DNA from: Aminobacter sp. HY435
GTDB taxonomy: Bacteria; Pseudomonadota; Alphaproteobacteria; Rhizobiales; Rhizobiaceae
Direction of reading: 5' to 3'
Assembly: GCF_027568395.1 (NCBI RefSeq)
Contig: NZ_JANKZL010000004.1
Span: forward strand, 62,001 to 126,000
Length of the DNA stretch: 64,000 nt
The number at the start of each line of letters is the position of its first letter. The stretch's first letter is position 1. Below, in pieces: positions 7,727-15,819 of this stretch. The position numbers and the translations under genes were made by a program. The notes under the pieces are model-generated. The model searched no databases, was not told where the DNA came from, and saw nothing but the letters and a program-made list of their open reading frames with translations.

Positions 7727-9625
7727 CTAGCCTGCAAGGCTGCGATAAATGGCGGGAAGCGCTGCCGGCAGCCGCCCGATGTTGCCGACCAGCGCATAGC
7801 CGTTTTGGCCGAACATCGCCGGAACGTAGGACTTTGCTTCGCGGTCGACCGTCACGCCGAAGACGCCGAGCCCCATGCGTCGCGCCTCGACCACCGCGCG
7901 GCGGCTGTCCTCGAGCGCGAACCGTCCCTCATAGTGATCGATGTCGTTGGGCTTGCCGTCGGTCAGCACCAGAAGCAGCTTCTTCCGGTTGGGCTGCTTG
8001 CCGAGCTCGGCGCTCGCGTGCCTGATGGCCGCGCCGATGCGGGTGTAGTAGCCCGGCTTCAAGGCCGCGATGCGGGCCTCTACCGTCGCTCCCATCGGCT
8101 CGTCAAAAGCCTTCACCGACTCGATCCGGACCCAGTCTCGGCGGCGCGACGTGAAGGTCAGGATCGAGTGATTGTCGCCACAGGCGGAGAGCCCGTTGGC
8201 CAGGATCAGCAGGGCTTCCTTCTCGACGTCGAGCACGCGTCGGTTGTCGAACCAGGCATCAGTCGACAGCGACACGTCGACAAGGATGGTGACGGCAAGG
8301 TCGTGCACCTGCGGCCGGCTCATCAGATGGATACGGTCGCTGCCCTGCCCGCCGGCGGCAAGGTCGGTGCGGGCGCGCACCACCGCATCGAGGTCGAGGT
8401 CGGCACCGTCGAGCTGGGCGCGCAGCACTTCGCGGCGCGGCCGCAGCACTTCAAACTGGCGACGCACGCGTCGAATGAGGCGTCTCGTTTCGATGTCCGG
8501 CTCGGCTGTGCTGCCTAGCGCCGAAGCAGGTGCTGCCAGCACGCGGCAATGATCGGGTAGATAGGTGCCCGAGCGGAAATCCCATTCCGGATAGGTCCGC
8601 TCCGCCGTCAGCGGCGTCCGGTCCAGCGCCTCCGGCGGCAGATCGAGGTCGAAGCGAAAGCGCGACGCGGGACGGCCCTTGCGCTCGCCAAGTGTCATGT
8701 CGTCAAGGTCTTCGGCCGCCTTGGCATCGTCGTCGCTGTCGTCGGACGGACGGTCGACATTGACCATCTCGGCCATCGCAAGGATCTTCTCGAAGCGATT
8801 GAGGATGAAAGGGCTGCGCTCGTCGGTGCGTGCATCCGCGTTTTCTCGGACGGCGACCTTCCGTTCGGTTTCGTCGCCGCCAGCCTCACGGCCGCCAGTG
8901 ACGGGCTCGTCCTCGCCACGACGGGCCGCGGTCTCGGCGCGCAGCAAGGCATCAGGCCATAACGGTATGGGCAGCATCGGCAAGTATCCCGCCGGGGCAC
9001 GGTGGGGAAAGATCACGGGCAGCGTATCGTCGGGCAGTCCCGCCTGCTGTCTCAGCAGGCGCGCCACGCGCCCTTCGACCTGCGCTTCAACCGTGGGCAG
9101 CGGACCGCGCTGGCGGGCAGCAAGCGTTGCCGCGGCAAGGCGGCTGTAGCGCCGTCCAAGTCCCGGAAGAGCTGCCACGACTCTGGCCGTCGTGTCTTCC
9201 GCGCGCCGAAGCACTGCAAGGTCGCGCAGCAAGGGATCCGTTTCCGCGATGGAATCCAGCGGCATCGCCGCCATATAGGCAACCAGCCAGACATAGAGGT
9301 CGCGGTTGAGTGCCCTGTCGGGGAACAGGTCGATCGATGCAGGCAGCATAAGGGACGAGCCGTCGCGCGCTGGCTGGGCGAGCTTTTCCTCGCCGAGCCC
9401 CATGCGTTGCCGCCAATTGAGGCGATGGCCAGAAGTCTTGCCGCGAACTGCAGCGACCTGGACGGCCCCCTCGCCGCCAAAACCGCGGAAGCAGATCGCC
9501 AGCACAGGCTGCACTGCAGCCAGTTTCACCGCATGCTCCGGATGGCGCGGCCAGGTCTGGACGTGGCCGATCAGGCGGTGCCAGGCGCGGCCGACCGTTT
9601 CCTCCAGCTCAAGGAAATCCAGCAT
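7727..9625 (-). CDS. norD: NorD, von Willebrand factor A protein for NO reductase activation
   Basis: The 632-residue protein ends in a VWA domain (roughly residues 430-630) with the metal-site motif DVSLST and a later LVLTDGKPND. The long N-terminal part has the NorD-type helical region and an acidic linker near the middle (SDDSDDDAKAAEDLDD). NorD works with the MoxR-type ATPase NorQ, probably to insert the non-heme iron into NorB. It is the last gene of norEFCBQD, 10 bp after norQ, and is followed by a terminator. Confidence 0.95.
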   Translation of the reverse strand: MLDFLELEETVGRAWHRLIGHVQTWPRHPEHAVKLAAVQPVLAICFRGFGGEGAVQVAAVRGKTSGHRLNWRQRMGLGEEKLAQPARDGSSLMLPASIDLFPDRALNRDLYVWLVAYMAAMPLDSIAETDPLLRDLAVLRRAEDTTARVVAALPGLGRRYSRLAAATLAARQRGPLPTVEAQVEGRVARLLRQQAGLPDDTLPVIFPHRAPAGYLPMLPIPLWPDALLRAETAARRGEDEPVTGGREAGGDETERKVAVRENADARTDERSPFILNRFEKILAMAEMVNVDRPSDDSDDDAKAAEDLDDMTLGERKGRPASRFRFDLDLPPEALDRTPLTAERTYPEWDFRSGTYLPDHCRVLAAPASALGSTAEPDIETRRLIRRVRRQFEVLRPRREVLRAQLDGADLDLDAVVRARTDLAAGGQGSDRIHLMSRPQVHDLAVTILVDVSLSTDAWFDNRRVLDVEKEALLILANGLSACGDNHSILTFTSRRRDWVRIESVKAFDEPMGATVEARIAALKPGYYTRIGAAIRHASAELGKQPNRKKLLLVLTDGKPNDIDHYEGRFALEDSRRAVVEARRMGLGVFGVTVDREAKSYVPAMFGQNGYALVGNIGRLPAALPAIYRSLAG

Positions 9626-9635
9626 GGCAGGCCCC

Positions 9636-10445
9636 TCAGCGGATCAGGGAATCGGCCAGTTCGATCAGGGCTGTCTTGACGTCAGGCTCGTCGGTCAGTG
9701 GCTCGATCATCGCGGCAAGCACGGCCTCGCGCACCGGCACGCCGGCGTCGATCAGGCTGGCGCAATAGACAAGCAGACGGGTCGACGCGCCCTCCTCGAG
9801 GTCATGTCCTTTCAGCGCGCGAATGCGCCGGGCCAATTCGACAAGCGGCGCCACCTGGGTGTCAGCAAGGCCGCTTTCGGCCGACACCACGGCGATTTCT
9901 TCGGACTTGGGCAGGAAATCGAACTCGATGGCGACAAAACGCTGACGAGTGCTCGGCTTCAGGCTTTTCAGGAGGTTCTGGTATCCGGGATTGTAGGACA
10001 CGACGAGCATGAAACTCGCCGGAGCCATCAATTGCTCACCGGTGCGTTCCAGCGGCAGGATGCGGCGATCGTCGGTCAGGGGATGCAGCACCACGGCGAC
10101 ATCCTTGCGTGCCTCGACGATCTCATCGAGATAGCAGATGCCGCCCTCGCGCACTGCGCGGGTGAGCGGCCCGTCTACCCAGACGGTATCGCCGCCCATC
10201 AACAGGTAGCGCCCGGTGAGGTCGGCCGCGGCCAGGTCGTCGTGGCAGGATACGGTCGAGAGTGGCAGCCCAAGCTTCGCCGCCATGTGACTGACGAAAC
10301 GGGTCTTGCCGCAGCCGGTCGGCCCCTTGAGCAGTAGCGGCAAGCGCCGTGCCCAGGCGTGTTCGAACAAGCTGCATTCATTGGCCGAGGGGCTGTAGTA
10401 GGCGGGCGCGTCGGCGGCGGGACGGATAGGTAATGCGATTGTCAT
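9636..10445 (-). CDS. norQ: NorQ, MoxR-family AAA+ ATPase
   Basis: The 269-residue protein has a Walker A motif (GPTGCGKT, residues 41-48), Walker B ICYLDEIVEA, and a VVSYNPGYQN sensor region, as in NorQ/CbbQ MoxR ATPases. It acts with NorD to activate NO reductase. The start at 10445 (MTIALPIRP) is chosen because it gives the usual family N-terminus and a GGAG about 9 nt upstream. Upstream in-frame codons would run through the hairpin at 10479-10512. Confidence 0.95.
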   Translation of the reverse strand: MTIALPIRPAADAPAYYSPSANECSLFEHAWARRLPLLLKGPTGCGKTRFVSHMAAKLGLPLSTVSCHDDLAAADLTGRYLLMGGDTVWVDGPLTRAVREGGICYLDEIVEARKDVAVVLHPLTDDRRILPLERTGEQLMAPASFMLVVSYNPGYQNLLKSLKPSTRQRFVAIEFDFLPKSEEIAVVSAESGLADTQVAPLVELARRIRALKGHDLEEGASTRLLVYCASLIDAGVPVREAVLAAMIEPLTDEPDVKTALIELADSLIR

Positions 10446-10478
10446 GGGAGGAACTCCGGAGGAGAAGGCAGGCATGGG

Positions 10479-10512
10479 GTGCATGGCCCCGGAATGCTCC
10501 GGGGCCATGCAC
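10479..10512. repeat. perfect 15-bp inverted repeat between norB and norQ
   Basis: Arms at 10479-10493 and 10498-10512 are exact complements around a 4-nt loop. There is no U-run, so in nor mRNA it forms a very stable hairpin without being a typical terminator. It may protect norCB mRNA or lower norQD expression. Confidence 0.85.
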
Positions 10513-10518
10513 GGACAG

Positions 10519-11865
10519 TCATTCGGCTGGCTGCAGGATGCGGGCCGGCTTCTCGCTGCGCTGGCGGCCGGGCACGAGCACGGCCCACATGAACATCAGC
10601 GCGGAGACGACCACGACAACGCCGAAACCGAGGCGCACCCAGTAGAACAGCGCGAGCTGGTCCTGCACGTCCATGAAGCTCTCGCCCAGCACGCGCTGGA
10701 GATGCACCTGGACGACACCCGCGAAGGTCAGCGCGAAGGTCATCACCGACATGGCCATGACCATCATCCAGAAGCTGACGATCGAGAGCCACTGGTTGTA
10801 TGGTGCGCGTCCCTTAATCTCGGGGATGGCGTAAGCCATCATGGCGAGATTGAGCATCACGTAAGCGCCGAAGAAGGCGAGGTGTCCATGCGCGGCAGTA
10901 ACCTGCGTGCCGTGGGTGTAGTAGTTCACCGACGACAGCGTGTGCAGGAAGCCCCAGACACCGGCGCCGAAGAATGCCATCACCGAACAGCCGATGGACC
11001 AAAGCAATGCCGCCTTGTTGGGATGGTTCCGTCCCGCCTTCCAGGTCATATGGACGGTGAACGCGACCATGGAGAAGAAGGGCGCGACTTCAAGCGTCGA
11101 GAACAGCGAACCGATCCACTGCCAGTAGCCTGGCGCGCCAATCCAGTAGTAGTGGTGGCCAGTGCCAAGAATGCCGGAGAACAGCGCCAGGCCGACAATG
11201 ATGTAGAGCCATTTCTCCACGACCTCGCGGTCCACGCCGTTGAGTTTGATCATCAGGAACGCCAGCACCGACGCCATGATCAGTTCCCACACGCCCTCGA
11301 CCCAGAGATGGATGACGTACCACCAGTACATCTTGTCGAGTGCGAGGTTGGAGGGGTTGTAGAACGAAAACAGGAAGAAGATCGCCAGCGCCCACAGGCC
11401 GAACAGCAGGATGTTGGTGATCGTCGTCTTCCGCCCTTTCAGCGCCGTCATGGTGATGTTGAACAGAAACATCAGGACCACGACGACGATGCCGACCTTG
11501 ATGACGAAGGGCTGCTCGAGAAACTCGCGGCCCTCGTGGATACGGAACAGGTAGCCGACCACGGCCACGCCCGCCGCGACGAAGAACATCCAGAACTGGA
11601 TGATCGCCAGCTTCGGGCTGAAGAGCTCGGTCTCGGTTTCCTCGGGCAGCAGATAATAGGTCGCGCCCATGAAGCCCATCAAAAGCCAGACCACCAGCGC
11701 GTTGGTGTGGATCATCCTGATGATGTTGAACGGCAGCAGCTCGGACAGCGTATTGGGCAGCACATAGATGGTCCCGGCGAGAACGCCGAAGGCGACCTGA
11801 GCCAAAAACAGGACCAGCGCGCCGTAGAAATAGGTCATCGCGACCTTTTGCGTTTGGTATTTCAT
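10519..11865 (-). CDS. norB: nitric oxide reductase subunit B (cNor, catalytic)
   Basis: NorB reduces two NO to N2O at a heme b3/non-heme iron site in the inner membrane, receiving electrons through NorC. The 448-residue, 12-helix protein carries the expected ligands: H53 (low-spin heme), H186 with E190 in HLWVEGVWE, H237-H238 in GTGHHYYW, and H326 and H328 in AAHGHLAFFG. The lack of an N-terminal quinol-oxidising extension marks it as the cytochrome c-dependent type. AAGGAG precedes the ATG. norC ends 18 bp upstream. Confidence 0.98.
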   Translation of the reverse strand: MKYQTQKVAMTYFYGALVLFLAQVAFGVLAGTIYVLPNTLSELLPFNIIRMIHTNALVVWLLMGFMGATYYLLPEETETELFSPKLAIIQFWMFFVAAGVAVVGYLFRIHEGREFLEQPFVIKVGIVVVVLMFLFNITMTALKGRKTTITNILLFGLWALAIFFLFSFYNPSNLALDKMYWWYVIHLWVEGVWELIMASVLAFLMIKLNGVDREVVEKWLYIIVGLALFSGILGTGHHYYWIGAPGYWQWIGSLFSTLEVAPFFSMVAFTVHMTWKAGRNHPNKAALLWSIGCSVMAFFGAGVWGFLHTLSSVNYYTHGTQVTAAHGHLAFFGAYVMLNLAMMAYAIPEIKGRAPYNQWLSIVSFWMMVMAMSVMTFALTFAGVVQVHLQRVLGESFMDVQDQLALFYWVRLGFGVVVVVSALMFMWAVLVPGRQRSEKPARILQPAE

Positions 11866-11883
11866 GTCTCTCTCCTTGGCGCC

Positions 11884-12336
11884 TCAGCCTGCCACGTTCG
11901 GGGGCCACTTCTGGGTCTTGATGCGGCTGGTCCATTCGAGGAAATCGGCAAGGTCGTTCAACTCCTCGTCGCTGAGGTGAAACTGCGGCATCTGGCGGCG
12001 GCCCTCGATCCCCGAGGGCTGCGCCGCCATCCAGGCCTTGAGCGTGTCGCGCGCACCGTCAGGGTCGCTTTCGCCGCCATAGCGCTTCCACACATTGCCC
12101 AGCTCGGGCGCGAAATAGGCGCCCTCGCCCAGGATCGTGTGACAGTTGATGCAGGAGTTCTTTTCCCAGACGTGTTTGCCACGCGCCACGGAGTCCGTCA
12201 GCGTCTTCTCGTCCGTCGAGGTCGTGCGGATGTAATAGTGGCTGTGGGCCGTCAACCCGACGAAGATTGCGAAGAAGAAGATCGAACCGCCGTAGAAGAC
12301 GTTTCGAGCCCCCGTTTTTGTGAGGCGTTCTGCCAT
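11884..12336 (-). CDS. norC: nitric oxide reductase subunit C (cytochrome c)
   Basis: NorC is the membrane-anchored c-type cytochrome that passes electrons to NorB. The 150-residue product has one N-terminal membrane helix (about residues 13-30), the heme site C62-x2-C65-H66 (CINCH) and a probable axial Met in RRQMPQF (M116). ATG at 12336 is preferred over an adjacent upstream GTG because AGGA then has a 7-nt spacing. It is separated from norF by 161 bp that contain an FNR/NNR-like box, so norCB probably has its own promoter as well as read-through. Confidence 0.97.
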   Translation of the reverse strand: MAERLTKTGARNVFYGGSIFFFAIFVGLTAHSHYYIRTTSTDEKTLTDSVARGKHVWEKNSCINCHTILGEGAYFAPELGNVWKRYGGESDPDGARDTLKAWMAAQPSGIEGRRQMPQFHLSDEELNDLADFLEWTSRIKTQKWPPNVAG

Positions 12337-12467
12337 CACGCGTTCCTTTCCCAGTCAGATTTCCGCGGGCGCGGTATGGTTCGAACGGTTTCATCCCGGC
12401 GGGCCAGCCGCCGCTCTCCGGATGCCGTCCGGTCCGAACCCTTCTATGAGTTTGGGGAAGACGTTCT

Positions 12468-12481
12468 TTGCGTTTTGGCAA
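12468..12481. promoter_or_regulatory. FNR/NNR-like box upstream of norC
   Basis: TTGCGTTTTGGCAA matches TTG-N8-CAA and lies in the norF-norC spacer, centred about 138 bp before the norC ATG. It could drive an internal norCBQD promoter with a leader of about 100 nt. Confidence 0.6.
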
Positions 12482-12497
12482 ACAAAAGCGGACTGCT

Positions 12498-12782
12498 TCA
12501 GCCTGCCGCGACGGAGACGACAACCGCCCTCGCCAGCGCACCAAGCGCAAGGACCAGGCACCAGCAGAGCAACGCACGCCGCATCGTCGGGTTGCTGCCG
12601 CGCAGGTCCATGAAATCCCGAGCCACGAGGCGCACCTTGAAGAAGGCCAGGCCCAAAACGAACACAAGACCGATGACGGCCCAGGACAGCTGTGCTGCCA
12701 ATGCGCTCGCTACACTCAGGGCAAGCAACGCAAGCCATGCGAACGTAAGTCGCCTCGGGTTGCTGGGGTCGACGCTGCTCAT
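12498..12782 (-). CDS. norF: NorF, small membrane protein of the nor operon
   Basis: This 94-residue protein has three hydrophobic segments and the motif KVRLVARDFMDLRG. That motif is typical of NorF and of the related cytochrome c oxidase subunit IV-like proteins. NorF is accessory and helps full NO reductase activity in Paracoccus. The ATG overlaps the norE stop by 4 bases (ATGA), so the pair is coupled. Confidence 0.85.
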   Translation of the reverse strand: MSSVDPSNPRRLTFAWLALLALSVASALAAQLSWAVIGLVFVLGLAFFKVRLVARDFMDLRGSNPTMRRALLCWCLVLALGALARAVVVSVAAG

Positions 12783-13336
12783 GCCAGATACACGATCGGA
12801 AACATGACGATCCATATCAGGTCGAAAGTGTGCCAGAGCGTTGCGATGAGATGCGTGTTCGCCGGCGCAGCCCGCACACTCACCACCAGCAACACGAAAA
12901 CCCCAAACACAACGTGCATCAGGTGGAAGCCCGTCAGCAGGAAATAGAGTTCGAAGAACACGCCATAGGCATCGTCTCCGGCAAAGCCGATCTCGCCGCT
13001 GTATTCGGCAAGCTTGATGGCCACGAACAAGAAGCCAAGGAAGGCGGCGCGTATGAGTGCCCACCTCGCCCGGCCCCGCGATGCATTGGCCGATGTTGCG
13101 AGCGCAGCCTGCCACCCGCTCGTAAGGAGCACGGCGGTGTTGACGGCGGCGAGCGGTATGTTGAGGTGTGCCCGAGCGGCGGCGAATTGATCAATTTGCA
13201 TGACGCTCGCGACAAGGAAAGCGCCGAGCAGCAGGCCAAAGGCGGCCAACTCGCTCCAGACCAATATCCAAAGGAGAAAATCATCGCTGCCGTCCGCTTC
13301 CTCAGCGGCGTGCGTCACAAATGTGGCTGCTTCCAT
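12779..13336 (-). CDS. norE: NorE, cytochrome c oxidase subunit III-like protein
   Basis: The 185-residue product has about five membrane spans and subunit III-like motifs (LAEYSGEI, ELYFLLTGFHLMHVVFGV, LWHTFDLIWIVMFPIVYLA). NorE is an accessory membrane protein of NO reductase related to heme-copper oxidase subunit III. Although the frame is open far upstream, the ATG at 13334-13336 is chosen: everything before it is not membrane-like and would run over the tandem regulatory boxes at 13371-13404. It is the first gene of norEFCBQD. Confidence 0.9.
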   Translation of the reverse strand: MEAATFVTHAAEEADGSDDFLLWILVWSELAAFGLLLGAFLVASVMQIDQFAAARAHLNIPLAAVNTAVLLTSGWQAALATSANASRGRARWALIRAAFLGFLFVAIKLAEYSGEIGFAGDDAYGVFFELYFLLTGFHLMHVVFGVFVLLVVSVRAAPANTHLIATLWHTFDLIWIVMFPIVYLA

Positions 13337-13370
13337 CCAGCGACCTAATGCTGAACCGCGGGCGGCTTCT

Positions 13371-13384
13371 TTGTCATGGCGCAA
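13371..13384. promoter_or_regulatory. FNR/NNR-like box, norE-proximal member of a tandem pair
   Basis: TTGTCATGGCGCAA matches TTG-N8-CAA. It is 35 bp before the norE ATG, rather close for a class II site of norE, and may mainly serve the divergent gene. Confidence 0.6.
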
Positions 13385-13390
13385 ATGTCT

Positions 13391-13404
13391 TTGTGATCGC
13401 GCAA
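13391..13404. promoter_or_regulatory. FNR/NNR-like box, distal member of a tandem pair
   Basis: TTGTGATCGCGCAA matches TTG-N8-CAA. It is exactly 20 bp (two helical turns) from its neighbour. Centre-to-start distances are about 61 bp to norE and about 101 bp to the divergent gene at 13499. Confidence 0.62.
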
Positions 13405-13498
13405 AGACGCGGTCACGCAGCAGGATATGCTCGCAACCGCTTAAACTCCGGCACCCGAGCTGGCCGGACCCGTAACAATTTCGTCGAAAGGGGCCGAT

Positions 13499-13654
13499 AT
13501 GTCGGACGCACAAATTGGTCTGGCCGTTGCAACTCCAATCATCGTTGGCTTCGCTGGCCTCATGTACCGGATGGGGGTCCTTCAAAAGACGGGTACGATC
13601 GCTGCCGTCATGTGCACTCTGGCAGTCTTCGCCATATTGTTGATGGGGCAGTAG
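13499..13654 (+). CDS. small membrane protein, 51 residues, divergent from norE
   Basis: The frame begins MSDAQIGLAVATP after a clear AAGGGG site and encodes two hydrophobic segments (about residues 6-22 and 33-50) separated by a short basic loop (YRMGVLQKTG). I do not recognise a named family. Its stop codon is directly followed by the ATG of the hemerythrin-like gene, so the two are surely co-translated. The shared FNR/NNR-box promoter with norE implies expression during denitrification. A membrane partner or anchor for the downstream protein is possible but unproven. Confidence 0.75.
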   Translation: MSDAQIGLAVATPIIVGFAGLMYRMGVLQKTGTIAAVMCTLAVFAILLMGQ

Positions 13655-14107
13655 ATGTCCAAGTTGAAGTCGGACTGCCCCAGATGGCTGGCTGAACTTG
13701 ATCGCCGGCACTGCCGGCTGCTGATGCTCTGCGACATGTTGGAGGACATCGCCGACTCCCTTCCGCGCCATGTCACGCCCGCCCTGTGCAGGAGCGTTGC
13801 GACATCTCTCAAGCCAGAACTCGACCGTGTATGCGAGATCGAAGAACGGTTCTGTTTTCCGCATCTCACGGGACTGGCGGAGGCGCACGCATCGAGCGAA
13901 ACCTTGTGCCGGATGTGTCGAGAGCATGAGGGCGACAGGGCCGCGGCCGAAGAAATAGTCAGGACGCTGACCAAGCTTGCGCACGGGCGAAAGGACGTGA
14001 ACTGGGACGCCACAGGCTACATGCTACGGTCGTTCTTTGTCGGGGTCCGCCGTCACGTCGCGAACGAACAATGCATGCTCGGTTTCATGCGCCAGGCAAG
14101 AAGATAG
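13655..14107 (+). CDS. hemerythrin-like (HHE) domain protein
   Basis: The 150-residue helical protein has spaced His/Glu residues typical of hemerythrin-like cation-binding domains: RRHCRLLMLCDMLED, EERFCFPHL, REHEGDRAAAEE and RRHVANEQCML. Such domains bind a di-iron centre; relatives such as YtfE/DnrN repair NO-damaged iron centres or sense NO and oxygen. It starts directly after the stop of the 51-residue membrane protein gene. Regulation with nor suggests a role in handling NO. It has several extra cysteines. The exact function is not shown by sequence alone. Confidence 0.8.
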   Translation: MSKLKSDCPRWLAELDRRHCRLLMLCDMLEDIADSLPRHVTPALCRSVATSLKPELDRVCEIEERFCFPHLTGLAEAHASSETLCRMCREHEGDRAAAEEIVRTLTKLAHGRKDVNWDATGYMLRSFFVGVRRHVANEQCMLGFMRQARR

Positions 14108-14278
14108 TCCATCGGCGACAGACCGACGCTGCGCGAAAAGCGCTCGAAAAGGCAGAGCGTGACATGCCGGACGCACCGAGATCAGCTGGGCTGGCAGGAT
14201 CGAAGCGAAGCCGTTGTCCGCCGCGATTGTGCCAGCTTGCGCCGAGGCCACGCCACGCCTGACGGCATGGCCCTCGCC

Positions 14279-15073
14279 TCACACCGCGATCGGCGCGCGG
14301 ATGGAGGCGTCGGCGACGTAGTTCTCGAGCCGGAAATCCTCGAAGCGGAAGGCAAACAGGTCCGTCACATCAGGATTGATCCACATCGTCGGCAGCGCCT
14401 TGGGCGTGCGCCCGAGCTGTTCGCGGGCCTGCTCGAAGTGGTTGTGGTAGATATGCGCGTCGCCGAGCGTGTGGACGAAATCGCCCGGCTTCAGCCCCGT
14501 CACCTGCGCCACCATCATCGTCAGCAGCGCATAGGAGGCGATGTTGAACGGCACGCCGAGGAAGATGTCGGCCGAGCGCTGGTAGAGCTGGCACGACAGC
14601 TTGCCATCCGAAACATAGAACTGGAACAGGCAATGGCACGGCGGCAGCGCCATCGCGTCCACCTCTTCCGGGTTCCACGCCGAGACGATCAGCCGGCGCG
14701 AGTTCGGGTTCTTCCTGATCTGCGCCAAGAGATTGGCGATCTGGTCGATCTCGGCGCCGTCGCGCGTCGGCCACGATCGCCACTGCTTGCCGTAGACCGG
14801 GCCGAGGTCGCCGTTCGCATCGGCCCATTCGTCCCAGATCGAAACGCCGTTGTCGTTGAGGTACTTGATGTTGGTGTCGCCAGCCAGGAACCACAAAAGC
14901 TCGTGGATGATCGACTTCAGGTGCAGCTTCTTGGTGGTGAGGACCGGGAAGCCTTTGCCCAGGTCGAAACGCATCTGGTGGCCGAACACCGAGCGCGTGC
15001 CGGTGCCGGTGCGGTCCCCGCGGTCGGAGCCGTTTTCCATGACATGGCTGAGAAGGTCGAGATACTGGCGCAT
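14279..15073 (-). CDS. thyA: thymidylate synthase ThyA
   Basis: ThyA methylates dUMP to dTMP with methylenetetrahydrofolate. The product is 264 residues from MRQYLDLL, the same length as E. coli ThyA, with catalytic C146 in [10 protein letters not shown], the [11 protein letters not shown] phosphate loop and [11 protein letters not shown]. An upstream in-frame GTG at 15139 would add 22 atypical residues, so the internal ATG is used. In related rhizobia thyA is usually followed by a dihydrofolate reductase gene. Here the downstream side is instead the denitrification block. Confidence 0.98.
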   Translation of the reverse strand: MRQYLDLLSHVMENGSDRGDRTGTGTRSVFGHQMRFDLGKGFPVLTTKKLHLKSIIHELLWFLAGDTNIKYLNDNGVSIWDEWADANGDLGPVYGKQWRSWPTRDGAEIDQIANLLAQIRKNPNSRRLIVSAWNPEEVDAMALPPCHCLFQFYVSDGKLSCQLYQRSADIFLGVPFNIASYALLTMMVAQVTGLKPGDFVHTLGDAHIYHNHFEQAREQLGRTPKALPTMWINPDVTDLFAFRFEDFRLENYVADASIRAPIAV

Positions 15074-15283
15074 CGGTCGAGCTCGATTCGTCGTTTGCCA
15101 GATCATACCGGAGTGTCCGGCCTCTGGAAACGAATGCACATGGCGTCATCCCCAGGCGCATTGACGCGGACCGGCATGCGCTGCGCAATCCGCACCCAGC
15201 GCGAGCCCGCCTTTGGGATCATGTCAACAAAACGCGGCACCGGACCTCTGCGGTCCGATGCCGGAGCCCGTTGCTGTCGGAAA

Positions 15284-15595
15284 TCAGAGTGAGCCGAGCT
15301 TCCCAAGCTCCTTGGCCACCAGATAGTAGAAGGTGACGCGGTTCTTGGTGTTGTCGGCCGACATGGCCTTGCAGACCTTTTCCAGCGCGCCGTCGGCGGC
15401 CTTTGCGTCGGAAACGCCCAGCTTCTTGGCGATCCAGCCAGCCTTCACGCGGTCCAGCTCCTTGGTATCGGTGCAGGACACCAAGGAAGAATCGCGGTTG
15501 CGCAGCGCGATGCCGAGATGTTTGACGATCTTGCTCACCGCCAATTCCTTGGCGCCGGCATCGTACTTCTTCACGTCTGCAAGATAGTCGGTCAT
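15284..15595 (-). CDS. DUF2853 family protein
   Basis: The 103-residue protein begins MTDYLADVKKYD and ends YYLVAKELGKLGSL, the pattern of the DUF2853 family of small helical cytosolic proteins common in alphaproteobacteria and marine bacteria. A structure with a helical fold is known in the family but no function. It stands alone, convergent with nothing and divergent from ssrA. Confidence 0.85.
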   Translation of the reverse strand: MTDYLADVKKYDAGAKELAVSKIVKHLGIALRNRDSSLVSCTDTKELDRVKAGWIAKKLGVSDAKAADGALEKVCKAMSADNTKNRVTFYYLVAKELGKLGSL

Positions 15596-15819
15596 GAGTA
15601 TTCCCCTCGTCGACAGGATAACGTCTCTTCCCGCTGGGGCGGCCCGGCCTTGACCGGTTCACATACTGTGTATGCTTTCCCCTGCGCCGGGAGCTTCGGT
15701 TCGCGCAACGCGCGAGTCAACCCTGCCTGTTCGCGCGGCCGCACAAATCTGTTGCGAACGTCATGTATGCTTGCCGTTCCGGTCTTCCATTTTGTGCGCC
15801 GCATCCTTATATTCGCATC
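15596..15819. other. intergenic region upstream of ssrA
   Basis: About 220 bases between the DUF2853 start and the tmRNA precursor. I see no gene. A TATATT hexamer at 15808-15813 is a plausible -10 element for ssrA; no good -35 is obvious. Confidence 0.4.

Noticed and set aside
10444-12807. 787-residue plus-strand open frame
   Set aside because: It lies opposite norB, norC and norF and has no domain or start signal; it is a shadow of the nor genes.
13337-13984. Upstream 216-residue extension of norE
   Set aside because: It is hydrophilic, reads across the two regulatory boxes and the divergent genes, and NorE proteins start near the chosen ATG.
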